From positions 310,001 to 374,000 of the forward strand of contig NZ_VOBA01000002.1 of NCBI RefSeq assembly GCF_008369165.1: DNA of 64,000 nucleotides, in the 5' to 3' direction. Shown here one piece after another: positions 47,828 through 55,646 of this stretch. The stretch comes from Dietzia sp. ANT_WB102. GTDB taxonomy: Bacteria > Actinomycetota > Actinomycetes > Mycobacteriales > Mycobacteriaceae. The notes beneath the pieces are model-generated. The model saw only the letters and a list, made by a program, of their open reading frames with translations, was not told the DNA's origin and made no database searches. Position numbers and translations under genes: made by a program. Every line of letters starts with the position of its first letter. Position 1 is the first letter of the stretch.

Positions 47828-49407
47828 TGACGTCGCCGTTCGCGGGCACGGGACTGCTGGTACGCATCGCGCTGGGCACCGGCTGGCGGACTGCGGCGGC
47901 CTGGGTCGTGGGCCTGGCCTCGCTGTACCTGATCACCGGATTATCCATCGGGGCCCTGTACGACACCCCACAGGAATTGGCCACCTACGGCGCCTCGATC
48001 GGGGAGTCGACTGTCATGCTCACCGGCCGGGTGGCCGGACTCGACACCCTCGGCGGCATCCTGATGAACGAGTACTCGTTCCTGGTCGCCTTCGGTATTC
48101 CGGTCATGGCGATCGCCCTGACCGCGCGGGCCACCCGCAAGGAGGAGGAGTCGGGACGGTCGGAGCTGTTGTTGGCTGGTCGGGTCGGTCGGCTCGCCCC
48201 GACGGCGGCGGCCCTCGTCGTCGTCGCAGGAGTGTTCGCGGTCCTGGGCGTGGCGCTGTGGACGGTGACCCTCACCCTCGACATCGACCGCGGTGGCGCG
48301 GTCCTATACGCGGTATCGATCGCCGCCACCGGCTGGGTGTACGCCTCCGGTACCGCCGTGCTCGCCCAAGTCCTGTCACACAACCGCACTGTGTGGGCGT
48401 CCGCGATGGCCGCGTCGGGACTGACCCTCATCACGCGTGGGGTCGGGGACACCAATCGCAACTGGCTCAGCTGGACGTCCCCGCTGGGGTGGCAGGGCAT
48501 GGTCCGGCCCTTCGGTGACCCGTCCGTGGGGCCGCTGATTGTGGCGGTCGGCGTCGCAGCCGGGCTTGCGGCGCTCGCGCTTTGGCTCGCCAGCCACCGC
48601 GACGTGGGGCAGGGGATGATCCCCACCCGGACCGGACCGGCCTCCGCGTCGGCATGGCGGGCGTCGCGTGCGGGGACAGCCGTGCACCAGCACCTGGGGG
48701 CGTTCACCGGCTGGACGCTCGGCGGGGTGGCCCTCATGGTCGTCTACGGCGGGCTGATGAACGTGGTTGTGGAGGCGATCATGTCCAACCCCGGGCTGGC
48801 AGCATTCCTCGCCGACTCCGGGACGGTCGTGGACTCGATCGTGCAGACACTCATCACCCTCGTCGGGTTCCTCGGCGCCGGGTTCGCGCTCCAGACCCTG
48901 TCCGGGTTACGGGGCGAGGAGACCTCAGGGAGGCTCGAAATGGCCCTGTCCGTCAGCCGCTCGCGATGGTCCTGGCTCGCCGCCCACACCGCGGTCGTGT
49001 CCGCCGGAACCGTCATCGTGGTGCTGGCGGGATCGGCCGCCTTCGGCATCTGCGCGGCCACGGCACTGGGCGACCCGGGACTAGCCGGCCGGATCCTCGC
49101 AGCCGGGGCGTGGCAGGCTGCCGCCGCTGGCCTGTTCGTGGGGATCTCGGTCGCATTATTCGGCGCACTCCCACGGCTGCAGGTGCTCGCATGGGCGCCG
49201 TTCGCAGTCGCCGTAGTCGTCACTTTCATGGGCCCGACGCTCCGCCTCACCGACGACCAGATGCGACTGTCGCCGTTCGGTGCGGTCGGTAGCGCCCCCG
49301 TGGGCCCCGTGGACCCGGTCGGCGTGACCGCACTCATCACGCTGACGAGCATCCTGATCGTCGTCGGGCTGGTCGGCTTCCGGCGCCGCGACGTGCCGCG
49401 AACCTGA
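47827..49407 (+). CDS. ABC exporter permease, polyketide/tetronasin type
   Basis: A 526-residue membrane protein with about twelve hydrophobic helices in two similar halves; MNEYSFLVAFGIPVMAIALTARATRKEEESGRSELLLAGRV-like and RGEETSGRLEMALS-like cytoplasmic loops mark each half. This repeated E-E-x-S-G-R-x-E pattern is typical of the tetronasin/polyketide exporter permeases of actinobacteria. It is translationally coupled to the ATPase gene before it. No biosynthetic cluster lies nearby, so self-protection rather than product export is as likely. Confidence 0.9.
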   Translation: MTSPFAGTGLLVRIALGTGWRTAAAWVVGLASLYLITGLSIGALYDTPQELATYGASIGESTVMLTGRVAGLDTLGGILMNEYSFLVAFGIPVMAIALTARATRKEEESGRSELLLAGRVGRLAPTAAALVVVAGVFAVLGVALWTVTLTLDIDRGGAVLYAVSIAATGWVYASGTAVLAQVLSHNRTVWASAMAASGLTLITRGVGDTNRNWLSWTSPLGWQGMVRPFGDPSVGPLIVAVGVAAGLAALALWLASHRDVGQGMIPTRTGPASASAWRASRAGTAVHQHLGAFTGWTLGGVALMVVYGGLMNVVVEAIMSNPGLAAFLADSGTVVDSIVQTLITLVGFLGAGFALQTLSGLRGEETSGRLEMALSVSRSRWSWLAAHTAVVSAGTVIVVLAGSAAFGICAATALGDPGLAGRILAAGAWQAAAAGLFVGISVALFGALPRLQVLAWAPFAVAVVVTFMGPTLRLTDDQMRLSPFGAVGSAPVGPVDPVGVTALITLTSILIVVGLVGFRRRDVPRT

Positions 49408-49497
49408 TCGCCGCGCCCGACCAGACCTGACAGACTGGCCGTCGTGGCCGGTACGGCTAGCGGCGCGGCCCGACGTTCGCGAATCAGGGAGGATCCG

Positions 49498-50364
49498 ATG
49501 TCAGACGAGTTCGATCGAGACAGGCTCACCACCGCGTTGGAAATCGTCGCGGACTGGCCGGTGGAGAACGTCTCGGCTGCAGTGGTCGGCCCCGACGGTG
49601 CCCTCGCGGTCCACGGTGACGACACCCGCGTGTACCGCCTGGCGTCGGTGACCAAGCCCCTCGTGGCGGTGGCCGCGCTCCTGGCGGTCGAGGAGGAGGC
49701 CATCGCCCTCGACGAGCCCGCCGGACCCGAGGGTTCCACGGTGCGCCACCTGCTCTCCCACGCCTCGGGGCTGGATTTCGCCGACCGCGACAAGGTGCGC
49801 ACCTCGCCTGGGGAGCGGCGGATCTATTCCTCGGCCGGGTTCGAGGTCCTCGCCGACCACATTTCCGACGCAACCGGGATCGCATTCGGCGAGTACCTCG
49901 ATGAGGCGGTGTGCCGACCGCTAGGGATGGACTCCACGACCCTCGAGGGTTCCGCGGGCCACGGAGCGTCAGGCAGCCTGGCCGACCTCATCGCGTTCGC
50001 CCGCGAACTCGTGGCACCGCGACTACTCGCGCCCGAAACCCTGAAGGAGGCCGTCAGCGACCAGTTCAGCGGCCTCGACGGGATCGTTCCCGGATACGGC
50101 ATGCAGAAGCCGTGTCCCTGGGGTCTCGGCTTCGAACTCCGCGATGGTAAGCATCCCCACTGGACCGGCCACCACAACTCACCCGGCACCTTCGGCCACT
50201 TCGGGCAGTCCGGAACTTTTCTCTGGGTCGAGCCCGAGATCTCCACAGCCTTGATCGTGCTCACCGACCGTGACTTCGGCGACTGGGCTAAGCCGCTGTG
50301 GCCTGAACTGTCCGACAGAGTCGTCGATGCGGCTACTCGGCGATCGCGCGCTTTGGGCGGTTGA
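49498..50364 (+). CDS. Serine hydrolase of the beta-lactamase fold
   Basis: A 288-residue protein with SVTK (Ser50, Lys53), YSSAG as the second motif and FGHFGQSG as the third. HLLSHASGLDF is also a hallmark. It lacks a signal peptide and is shorter than the enzymes at 2506 and 37870. The ATG at 49498 follows AGGGAGGA at normal distance, which decides against GTG 49444. It comes 90 bases after the exporter pair and may be transcribed with it. Substrate unknown. Confidence 0.86.
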   Translation: MSDEFDRDRLTTALEIVADWPVENVSAAVVGPDGALAVHGDDTRVYRLASVTKPLVAVAALLAVEEEAIALDEPAGPEGSTVRHLLSHASGLDFADRDKVRTSPGERRIYSSAGFEVLADHISDATGIAFGEYLDEAVCRPLGMDSTTLEGSAGHGASGSLADLIAFARELVAPRLLAPETLKEAVSDQFSGLDGIVPGYGMQKPCPWGLGFELRDGKHPHWTGHHNSPGTFGHFGQSGTFLWVEPEISTALIVLTDRDFGDWAKPLWPELSDRVVDAATRRSRALGG

Positions 50365-50566
50365 GCCGAGTAGGTCTCCGACACGCCGGACGTTCGCCCG
50401 ACGGCGGAATCACGGTGCTGTAACTTTGCTGAGAGTCGAGAAGTGTCGCTGGCACAACTCGATCACTTCAGGCACAGTGATAACTACAAGAAACATCTGC
50501 AACATCGTTCACACGATTCGTGAGGTCGTTGGGGAAGACGTCCCTCAGTGAGTCGGGAGTGAAGCG

Positions 50567-51076
50567 ATGTCTGACCATAACTATCTCGCGGATACAACGA
50601 CCGGCGTGGTGTTCATTCATGCCGCGCCTACCGCGTTATGTCCACACGTCGAATGGGCTCTCGCAGCCACACTCGACGCCAGTTCAGCCATGCGCTGGGA
50701 AGACCAGCCGGCCCAGTCAGGCGCTCGCAAGGCGATCGTCGACTGGATCGGCCCGGTCGGCACCGGCGCGCGCCTGGCCGATTCGTTGGCCAAGTGGTCG
50801 ATGCTGTCGTTCGAGGTCACAGAGGACCCGAGCGACCTCGTCGACGGCGAACGCTTTTCGCACACGCCCGAACTCGGGATGTGGCGGGGGCAGACCGGTG
50901 CCAGCGGCGATGTGGTGATCAGCGAGAACCGTCTCCGCCACCTCATGAAGGCAGGCCCAGCAGCCTTTCACGCCGCCGTGGAGGACGAACTCGGCACGGC
51001 CTGGGATCGCGCACTCGAGCCGTTGCGTGGCCACCCAGCCGCCACCGAGGTCACCTGGCTCTCCCGGGTCGGCTGA
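50567..51076 (+). CDS. DUF3145 family protein
   Basis: A 169-residue protein of the actinobacterial DUF3145 family. The landmarks are VVFIHAAPTALCPHVEWALAATL at the start, MRWEDQPAQSG, and LRHLMKAGPAAFHAAVEDELGTAWDRALEPLRG toward the end. The function is not known. It lies next to the fatty-acid synthesis cluster in many actinobacteria and is convergent with accD6. GGGAGTGAAGCG precedes the ATG. Two back-to-back hairpins separate the two genes. Confidence 0.85.
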   Translation: MSDHNYLADTTTGVVFIHAAPTALCPHVEWALAATLDASSAMRWEDQPAQSGARKAIVDWIGPVGTGARLADSLAKWSMLSFEVTEDPSDLVDGERFSHTPELGMWRGQTGASGDVVISENRLRHLMKAGPAAFHAAVEDELGTAWDRALEPLRGHPAATEVTWLSRVG

Positions 51077-51100
51077 CCCACCCGCACTCCCGCACTCGCC

Positions 51101-51141
51101 AGAAGGCGCCCGCACCCATCTTCTTGGGGCGGGCGCCTTCT
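51101..51141 (+). terminator. Terminator hairpin of the DUF3145 gene
   Basis: AGAAGGCGCCCGC (51101-51113) pairs perfectly with GCGGGCGCCTTCT (51129-51141); ACCC and GGG in the loop can extend the stem. It follows the plus-strand stop by 24 bases. Confidence 0.8.
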
Positions 51142-51182
51142 CGCTGTCCGTGTCTCCTCCCGTCCGCCACCTCGTGTCATGC

Positions 51183-51222
51183 GACTGCGCCCTCTCCCGG
51201 AAATCGGGAAGAGGGCGCAGTC
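51183..51222 (-). terminator. Terminator hairpin of the aceE-accD6 cluster
   Basis: GACTGCGCCCTCT pairs with AGAGGGCGCAGTC and the inner CCCG pairs with CGGG across GAAAT, with one bulged base. It lies 43 bases past the accD6 stop on the minus strand and is separate from the hairpin at 51101. Confidence 0.8.
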
Positions 51223-51265
51223 GTCGATCGCAGACCCTGCCGGAGGAGTTCCGGCCGGGATCAGA

Positions 51266-52702
51266 TCACAGCGGGATGTTCTTGTGCTGTCCGCGGGTGT
51301 GCGCGGCCGCGTCCAGGGCCTCGGCGAGCCGACGGCGAGTATCGGTGGGCTCGATGACCTCGTCGACCACCCCGATCGACACCGCGCGGCCCACACCGCC
51401 TGCGATGGCCGCGTGCTCGTCCGCCAGACGCTCGTGCAGCGCCTCTCGCTCCTCCTCCGGTGCCGCGGCGAGGGTTCGCTTGTGGAGGATGCCGACGGCT
51501 GCCTTGGCGCCCATCACGGCGACCTCGGCATCAGGCCAGGCGAATACGGCGGAGGCGCCGAGCGCACGGGAGTTCATCGCGATGTAAGCACCCCCGTAGA
51601 TCTTGCGCGTGACGAGCGTGACACGTGCAACCGAGGCCTCGGCGAACGCGTGCAGCAGTTTGGCGCCCCGTCGCACCACGCCGTCCCACTCCTGTGAGAC
51701 GCCCGGCAGATAGCCGGGGACGTCGACGATCACGACCAGGGGCACGCCGAAGGCGTTACAGAGGCGGACGAAGCGGGACGCCTTCTCCGCGGACTCGGAG
51801 TTGAGGCAGCCGCCCAGCCGCAGTGGGTTGTTGGCGATGACGCCGACGGTGCGGCCGGCCATCCGGCCGAAGCCCACGACGATGCTGGGAGCCCACTTGG
51901 CCTGCAACTCCTCGAAGGTGGTGCTGCCGTCGAGTTCAGAGGAGTCGAGCAGCCCGTGCACGAGAGGACGAACGTCGTAAGCGCGCTTGGGGGACGCGGG
52001 GAGCAGCCCCGCGAGATCAGTGTGGTCGTCCTCGAGCGCACGCGGGTCAAACTCGCCCTGCGCGGACAAGAGGGTCACGAGCCGGCGCGCCCGGTGGAGG
52101 GCATCCCGCTCATCGGTCGCGGCGATGTGGCAGACCCCCGACTTGCGGTGGTGCACGTCCTGGCCGCCCAGTCCCTCCATATCGACCTGCTCGCCGGTCA
52201 CCGAGCGGACCACGTCGGGCCCGGTGACGAAGATCTTGCCTGCCGGAGCCATGATCACGACGTCGGTCAGGGCGGGGCCGTAGGCGGCACCGCCGGCAGC
52301 GGGGCCGAGTACGACCGAGATCTGAGGGATAAGGCCCGACGCGCGGACCATGGCCTCGAAGACGGTGCCCACGGCGTGCAGCGCCTCCACCCCCTCTGCG
52401 AGGCGGGCGCCACCCGAGTGCCAGATGCCCACCACGGGCAGCTGCTCGTCGATCGCGACGTCGATGGCTCTGACGATGTGCCGGCACCCGTCCAGGCCCA
52501 TTGCGCCGCCCATGACGGTCGCGTCTGTCGCGTACGCGACGGTGGGCTCGCCGTCGATAAGGCCGCGGGCAGCCAAAGCGCCCGAGGCGTCGGGCTCCGT
52601 GATGAATTCGAGCGATGCCGGGTCGAAGAGGTTCTCGAGCCGAACGACGGGATCTCGTGGATCAATCTGGGTGTTCTGGTCAACAGCGCTGGTGATGGTC
52701 AT
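51266..52702 (-). CDS. accD6: Acyl-CoA carboxylase beta subunit (AccD6 type)
   Basis: The carboxyltransferase subunit that moves CO2 from biotin to acetyl-CoA, giving malonyl-CoA for fatty acid and mycolic acid extension. The 478-residue protein shows the crotonase-like two-domain fold: LGPAAGGAAYGPALTD and VTGPDVVRSVTGEQVDMEGLGG in the N-terminal half, VIANNPLRLGG, IVDVPGYLPGVSQE and YGGAYIAMNSRALGA in the second. Length matches AccD6 (Rv2247, 473 residues). GAGGAAAGGA precedes the ATG. It is the last gene of the minus-strand cluster, 255 bases after acpM. Confidence 0.93.
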   Translation of the reverse strand: MTITSAVDQNTQIDPRDPVVRLENLFDPASLEFITEPDASGALAARGLIDGEPTVAYATDATVMGGAMGLDGCRHIVRAIDVAIDEQLPVVGIWHSGGARLAEGVEALHAVGTVFEAMVRASGLIPQISVVLGPAAGGAAYGPALTDVVIMAPAGKIFVTGPDVVRSVTGEQVDMEGLGGQDVHHRKSGVCHIAATDERDALHRARRLVTLLSAQGEFDPRALEDDHTDLAGLLPASPKRAYDVRPLVHGLLDSSELDGSTTFEELQAKWAPSIVVGFGRMAGRTVGVIANNPLRLGGCLNSESAEKASRFVRLCNAFGVPLVVIVDVPGYLPGVSQEWDGVVRRGAKLLHAFAEASVARVTLVTRKIYGGAYIAMNSRALGASAVFAWPDAEVAVMGAKAAVGILHKRTLAAAPEEEREALHERLADEHAAIAGGVGRAVSIGVVDEVIEPTDTRRRLAEALDAAAHTRGQHKNIPL

Positions 52703-52957
52703 GCGTGCAGTCCTTTCCTCGGCGCGTGTCCCTGTAGGGAGAGCACGCCTGCGATGGACCCCCGGACTGGCTTGTGGACGAAAAGCCTCCGGATCGGGAC
52801 CCCCGTCCCGGTCCGAACCTTTCGCCCGGCACCCCGCGAGTGGCGGGATGAATAACGTGGTGGCCCTGAGTGGGGGAGGGGACGCGGGCTCGACGTGGTG
52901 CACCGACCGCACCTTCGGCCCTGACTGCGTCCCCGCCCCGGCACACGGGACCGGGTG
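52703..52957. other. Intergenic region between acpM and accD6, where kasA/kasB would be expected
   Basis: No gene or recognisable ketoacyl-synthase remnant is present in these 255 bases. A hairpin at 52790-52815 is described separately, and a smaller stem (CCCGC-GAGTG-GCGGG) lies nearby. The length suggests a separate accD6 promoter; no clear hexamers were found. Confidence 0.6.
52790..52815 (-). terminator. Hairpin with T-run between acpM and accD6
   Basis: CGGA-T-CGGGAC-CCCC-GTCCCG-G-TCCG forms a stem of ten pairs with one mismatch. On the minus strand it is followed by GGAGGCTTTTCG, a short T-run. It could end or attenuate transcription leaving acpM before accD6. Confidence 0.5.
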
Positions 52958-53209
52958 TCAGCTCTGGTCGATCTTCTGGATGTAGTCGACCGCATCCTGC
53001 ACAGTACGCAACTTGGCCAGGTCTTCGTCGGGGATCTCCACCCCGTAACGGTCCTCGGTCTGCACGGCGATCTCCACCATGGAGAGCGAATCGATGTCGA
53101 GGTCGTCGACGAAGGACTTCTCCGGCGTCACCTCGGAGGGTTCGATCCCGGTGACCTCCTCGACGATCTCCGCCAGTCCTGAGATGATCTCGGCCTCGGT
53201 GCGTGCCAT
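52958..53209 (-). CDS. acpM: Acyl carrier protein (meromycolate-extension type)
   Basis: An 83-residue acidic acyl carrier protein. The phosphopantetheine site is Ser41 in DLDIDSLSMVEI, and the helix II/III region (YGVEIPDEDLAKLRTVQDAVDYI) is normal. M. tuberculosis AcpM has a longer, flexible C-terminal tail (115 residues), which is missing here. It carries growing acyl chains between synthase enzymes. It sits 101 bases after fabD on the same strand; TCAGAAAGGGACACC before the ATG provides the ribosome site. Confidence 0.95.
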   Translation of the reverse strand: MARTEAEIISGLAEIVEEVTGIEPSEVTPEKSFVDDLDIDSLSMVEIAVQTEDRYGVEIPDEDLAKLRTVQDAVDYIQKIDQS

Positions 53210-53310
53210 GTGGTGTCCCTTTCTGATGGGTGGAGTCGTGCCCGGTGGGCGCGACGGACGGTTTAGTCCCGATCTCCGGCCGAGCCGGCGATCGCGGGTG
53301 GGTGGAGCGG

Positions 53311-54237
53311 TCAGGCGCCGCTGAGTGCGGGGACCGACTCGAGGGCGAGTTCGAGGTCCTCGGGGGTGTTCACGCCGTAGCGGGGGACGTCGCGCATCAT
53401 GCGCTTGGCCAGCCCCACGAGCGAACCGGAAGGCGGGAGCTCGACGAATGTGTCGACCCCCAGCTTGAGCATGGTCTGAGTGCACAGATCCCAACGGACC
53501 GGGTGCGTGATCTGCGAGATGACCCTGTCGAGGGCCTCGCGGCCGGAGGTGATGATCATGCCGTCGGCGTTGGACACCAGAGACATGTCAGGGTCGTTGA
53601 CCTCGACCGTGTCGGCCAGTTCGCGGACCTCGTCGACGGCGGGAGCCATGTGGTGGGTGTGGAACGCCCCCGCGACCTCCAGGCGGCGCAGACGAGCCCG
53701 GCTCGGCGGGTTCTTCTCCAGTGCGTCGCAGGCTTCGAGAGGGCCCGCGGCCACGATCTGACCGGCACCATTGCGGTTGGCTGGTTGCAGGCCCGCGGTG
53801 TCCAGAGAGAGCAGCACGTCGGCTTCGACTCCGCCCAGGACCGCGATCATGCCGGTGGGTCGCTCGGCGCACGCCCGGGACATCGCAGAGCCACGGACGG
53901 ACGCTAGGCGAAGGGCGTCGGATTCGGACACCACCCCGGCGATTGCGAGCGCGGCGATCTCGCCGATCGAGTGTCCCGCGACGATCGTGTCTGAGGGCAC
54001 CTCACCCCGGCGGCGCAGCTCGGCGGCACCGAGGAGGGCCGAGGCGACGACGAGTGGCTGGGTCACCGCAGTGTCGGTGATCTCCTGCAGGGTCGCCGTG
54101 GTGCCCAGGCGCTCGAGATCGAGTCCGCTTGATGCGGACCACTCGTCGAGGCGGTCTGAAGCACCGGAGAGCTCGAGCCAGGGCGCGAGCATTCCGGCTT
54201 TCTGGGACCCTTGTCCAGGGGCAGTAAGGCAAAGCAC
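53311..54237 (-). CDS. fabD: Malonyl-CoA:ACP transacylase
   Basis: FabD loads malonyl groups from CoA onto the acyl carrier protein. The 308-residue protein opens with LCLTAPGQGSQ, has the nucleophile in GHSIGEIAALA (Ser90), the substrate-binding Arg region ASVRGSAMSRA, and the catalytic His in GAFHTHHMAPA. It resembles M. tuberculosis Rv2243 closely by landmarks such as LDLERLGTTATLQEITDTAVTQP-like wording of the family. The GTG at 54237 is chosen because it places the first strand at residue 1; the frame is open a little further upstream. Confidence 0.94.
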   Translation of the reverse strand: MLCLTAPGQGSQKAGMLAPWLELSGASDRLDEWSASSGLDLERLGTTATLQEITDTAVTQPLVVASALLGAAELRRRGEVPSDTIVAGHSIGEIAALAIAGVVSESDALRLASVRGSAMSRACAERPTGMIAVLGGVEADVLLSLDTAGLQPANRNGAGQIVAAGPLEACDALEKNPPSRARLRRLEVAGAFHTHHMAPAVDEVRELADTVEVNDPDMSLVSNADGMIITSGREALDRVISQITHPVRWDLCTQTMLKLGVDTFVELPPSGSLVGLAKRMMRDVPRYGVNTPEDLELALESVPALSGA

Positions 54238-54290
54238 GGGTATCAGACAACACGGCTGCACCCACTTCGGATGATGTTCCCCAAGCCAGA

Positions 54291-54323
54291 AACAAAGCCC
54301 GGATTTTGTAGGGTTCCCACAAA
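54291..54323. promoter_or_regulatory. Candidate operator for the fatty-acid cluster regulator
   Basis: The gap between fabD and the regulator gene holds alternating inverted half-sites: AACAAA (54291-54296), TTTTGT (54304-54309) and ACAAA (54319-54323). The latter two form the near-palindrome TTTGTAGGG-TT-CCCACAAA. M. tuberculosis MabR is reported to use TTTTGT/ACAAAA-type repeats before its fabD, so this is a good guess for the binding site of the adjoining regulator. Confidence 0.42.
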
Positions 54324-54392
54324 TGCCGAGTTGGCAGGACGTCCATCTCCTGATGGTCAGGTTTCGTTACACACTGTTGCCAATGTGATTAA

Positions 54393-55646
54393 TTAGGACT
54401 CCTGAGTACTTTGCTCGGCGAACTTCCCGAGGACAAGCGCAATTCTCAGCACAAAAGCGTCCCGTGCGTTCAGGGGGTCAAATTTGGTGATTTGGCTCAC
54501 TCTTTTGAGGCGATATCGAACGGTGTTGGGATGGACATACAACTCGCGGGCACACGCCTCGACGTGTCCTCCCGAGTCCAGGTAGGCCCGCAATGTGTCC
54601 TCGACCGAGACATCTGCTCCGCGTAGCGGGGTGACAATCCGGTCGACCAACATAGCCGCGGCACTGCGGTCCCCACCGAGGACCCGCTCGGGCAGCAGGT
54701 CGATCGCGGCGACCGGTCGTGGCGCGCCGGGCCAGCCGTTCACGGCCGTCGCCCCCGAGAGCGCCTCTGAGGCGCTGTCGGGTGCCTCGACGAGGGACCG
54801 GACGGTGTGGCCGTGGACAACGGGGGAGTCCGAGGAGAAGGCGTCGAGGACCCCTGGGGGGATCGATGCGGAGGACTCGAGCTCCCCCGAGAGGATGACG
54901 ACGAGACGGGCTCCCTGCACCACTGCGAGTGCGTGCCGACCGGCTGCGACTGCGGCCCGGTGCACGGCCGGTACCGAGGCGAGGCCAAGGTCCTCTCGAG
55001 GGGACCCGACTATCACCGTGGCAGCGGTTGTCGGGTCCCAGTTCAGTGCTGATGCCCCCGAGGTGAGATCCGCGTGGCGGTCCCCGCGCACCACAGCATC
55101 GACGATCATCGCCTCCATGCGGGTGTCCCACGCGCCCCGGTTCTCTGCCGCGGCGGCGTACACCGACGCTGCGGTGAAGCCAAGTTCGCGGCCGAATTTG
55201 AGGACTGCGGCGATCATCAATCCGCGCTGCCGCTCGTTGTGGGAGATCCGGGGCATCACCAACTCGAAGTACTCCAGTGTTGACCGGACAAGCTGCACGG
55301 TCTGCTGGAGGGTCAGCCCCTGACCCAGCCCCTTGGGTAGCAGCTTGAATCCAGCGATCGTGTCCGTGTGCGGTGCCTCGGGATTTCGCATCCAGGTGAC
55401 GAAGTCACGCACTGCGCTCTGGATGATCAACTGGATCTCGGCGCGCTGGTCGGCGGACAGCTCGGCGAAGAACGGCAATTCCTGTTCGAGGGCGCGGACC
55501 GCTTCCGTGGACAGGGTTCCCGAGTACCGGGTGATCCGCTTGAGCAGGGCGTCGGAGACCGGACGCTGCTCCGGCGGCGTCGCGGAACGCCGCCGGAGGG
55601 GTTGCGCATCTTTCTCCCCGACCCCGGGGGCAGGATTGTCTGTCAC
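54393..55646 (-). CDS. PucR/CdaR-family transcriptional regulator of fatty acid synthesis (MabR/FasR type)
   Basis: A 417-residue regulator. The C-terminal helix-turn-helix (HTH_30) is [32 protein letters not shown]-like in layout, with key residues HPNTVRYRL. The N-terminal 200 residues are helical and probably sense an acyl ligand. Its position between aceE and fabD equals M. tuberculosis Rv2242 (MabR) and the fabD-linked FasR of Streptomyces, both of which regulate the fabD cluster. The start overlaps the aceE stop by four bases, so regulator and pyruvate dehydrogenase are co-translated. ATG at 55646. Confidence 0.88.
   Translation of the reverse strand: MTDNPAPGVGEKDAQPLRRRSATPPEQRPVSDALLKRITRYSGTLSTEAVRALEQELPFFAELSADQRAEIQLIIQSAVRDFVTWMRNPEAPHTDTIAGFKLLPKGLGQGLTLQQTVQLVRSTLEYFELVMPRISHNERQRGLMIAAVLKFGRELGFTAASVYAAAAENRGAWDTRMEAMIVDAVVRGDRHADLTSGASALNWDPTTAATVIVGSPREDLGLASVPAVHRAAVAAGRHALAVVQGARLVVILSGELESSASIPPGVLDAFSSDSPVVHGHTVRSLVEAPDSASEALSGATAVNGWPGAPRPVAAIDLLPERVLGGDRSAAAMLVDRIVTPLRGADVSVEDTLRAYLDSGGHVEACARELYVHPNTVRYRLKRVSQITKFDPLNARDAFVLRIALVLGKFAEQSTQES

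Noticed and set aside
54211-54396. Small plus-strand frame of 61 codons in the fabD/regulator gap
   Set aside because: It begins inside fabD antisense, has no ribosome site and covers the likely operator region.
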